64,000 bases of DNA, from contig NZ_JAUSUB010000019.1 of NCBI RefSeq assembly GCF_030813235.1, forward strand, positions 1 to 64,000. Reading direction: 5' to 3'. The position numbers were made by a program, and so were the translations under genes. This stretch comes from Cytobacillus purgationiresistens. Its GTDB lineage: Bacteria > Bacillota > Bacilli > Bacillales > Cytobacillaceae. Of the stretch, positions 63,672-64,000 are shown in pieces (the stretch's first letter is position 1; each line of letters starts with the position of its first letter). The notes under the pieces were generated by a model. That model had not been told where the DNA came from and did no database searches. It worked only from the letters and a program-made list of their open reading frames with translations.

Positions 63672-64000
63672 TTATTTTCTTAATAGAAATACCCACATGA
63701 AGGATAACGCTTGCTTCAATTCAATAGGCAAGGCACCTTTTGAAAGTTGTTCTGCCGCCTTCTTATACACACCGAGCTCGTCTACTTTATTAAAATCCAT
63801 TTGTAACGCAAGTGCTTCAAATTCCCAGGGCATTATGGTATTGCATATAACTTCTTCTCCATATAGTCGCGGAAAGCTATTTTGGCGAGGTCCAGATGTC
63901 GGGCCTAAAATACCAACACATGCTAGCCCGCCGGGTTTTAATACTCTCTTAATTTCCTCTAATACCAACAGGGGCTTTTCTGTCCATTCCAATGAATTAA
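63672..64000 (-). CDS. class I SAM-dependent methyltransferase, 5' part missing
   Basis: The frame is open to the window edge (NSLEWTEKPLLVLEEIKRVLKPGG...), so this is the C-terminal part of a larger methyltransferase; the SAM-binding glycine loop lies outside the window. NSLEWTE and the RVLKPGGLACVGI strand are typical of post-motif regions in UbiE/YfhR-type enzymes. A TTG at 63992 is not a credible start. Substrate unknown. Confidence 0.85.
   Translation of the reverse strand, partial: NSLEWTEKPLLVLEEIKRVLKPGGLACVGILGPTSGPRQNSFPRLYGEEVICNTIMPWEFEALALQMDFNKVDELGVYKKAAEQLSKGALPIELKQALSFMWVFLLRK

Overview
The window is chromosomal DNA of a low-GC, spore-forming Bacillaceae bacterium related to Bacillus subtilis, but not B. 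subtilis itself. The evidence is the gene order (yozE, yokU, kamA/yodPQRST, msrAB, ypmS-ypmR-ypmQ, ypmP, ilvA, thyA-dfrA, ypjP, ypiP, yphP, ilvD, ypgR, ypgQ, metA), strong AGGAGG-type ribosome binding sites with many TTG/GTG starts, a YjcZ sporulation peptide and CcpA/CodY/sigma-W type sites. Nearly all genes lie on the minus strand. I saw no rRNA, tRNA, CRISPR array, transposase or phage gene.

Layout. 1-10.5 kb: a lysine/beta-lysine catabolic island (yodT-yodS-yodR-yodQ, an aldehyde dehydrogenase, ablB, a sigma-54 activator, kamA). A consensus -24/-12 promoter precedes kamA, and a candidate promoter with a consensus-matching CcpA site lies about 0.5 kb upstream of yodT. 11.3-23.7 kb: a perfect 20-bp hairpin, a 1398-residue TPR protein with an embedded C39-type peptidase fold, an S66 peptidase, YjcZ, an SGNH hydrolase, an IclR regulator, msrAB, an RsgA-type GTPase and a DUF4397 protein. 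23.7-30.1 kb: ypmS/ypmR, an SCO-type copper protein, DegV, YpmP, TatC/TatA and IlvA. 30.6-35.4 kb: a GntR / CaiB-BaiF CoA-transferase / TRAP transporter operon with a CcpA site in front of the transporter. 35.8-37.9 kb: thyA-dfrA and a secreted Pro-Pro-endopeptidase-like metallopeptidase.

38.3-48.0 kb holds a Ter/Tel stress island: terD-telA-yceG, a biosynthetic module (HpcH/CitE-like lyase, PRTase with TRSP domain, StiP-family protein, HAD phosphatase) and TerC. Sequences of ECF/sigma-W type (TGAAAC-N16/17-CGTA) precede both yceG and terC. Bioinformatic work on Ter systems predicted that such modules make a nucleoside-like metabolite; the chemistry is unknown to me. This is the most intriguing locus in the window.

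48-64 kb: ypjP, an aminotransferase, a 25-codon membrane peptide gene with its own terminator, ypiP, bacilliredoxin, ilvD, a perfectly phased 21 x 51-bp tandem repeat array, ypgR, an ABC-F ATPase coupled to ypgQ, a carboxypeptidase-like gene remnant, fhs, an acetyl-CoA-type metA, an AIM24 protein and a methyltransferase cut by the window edge. Intergenic DNA carries several repeat families, including small tandem repeats with a 51-53 nt period at three places.
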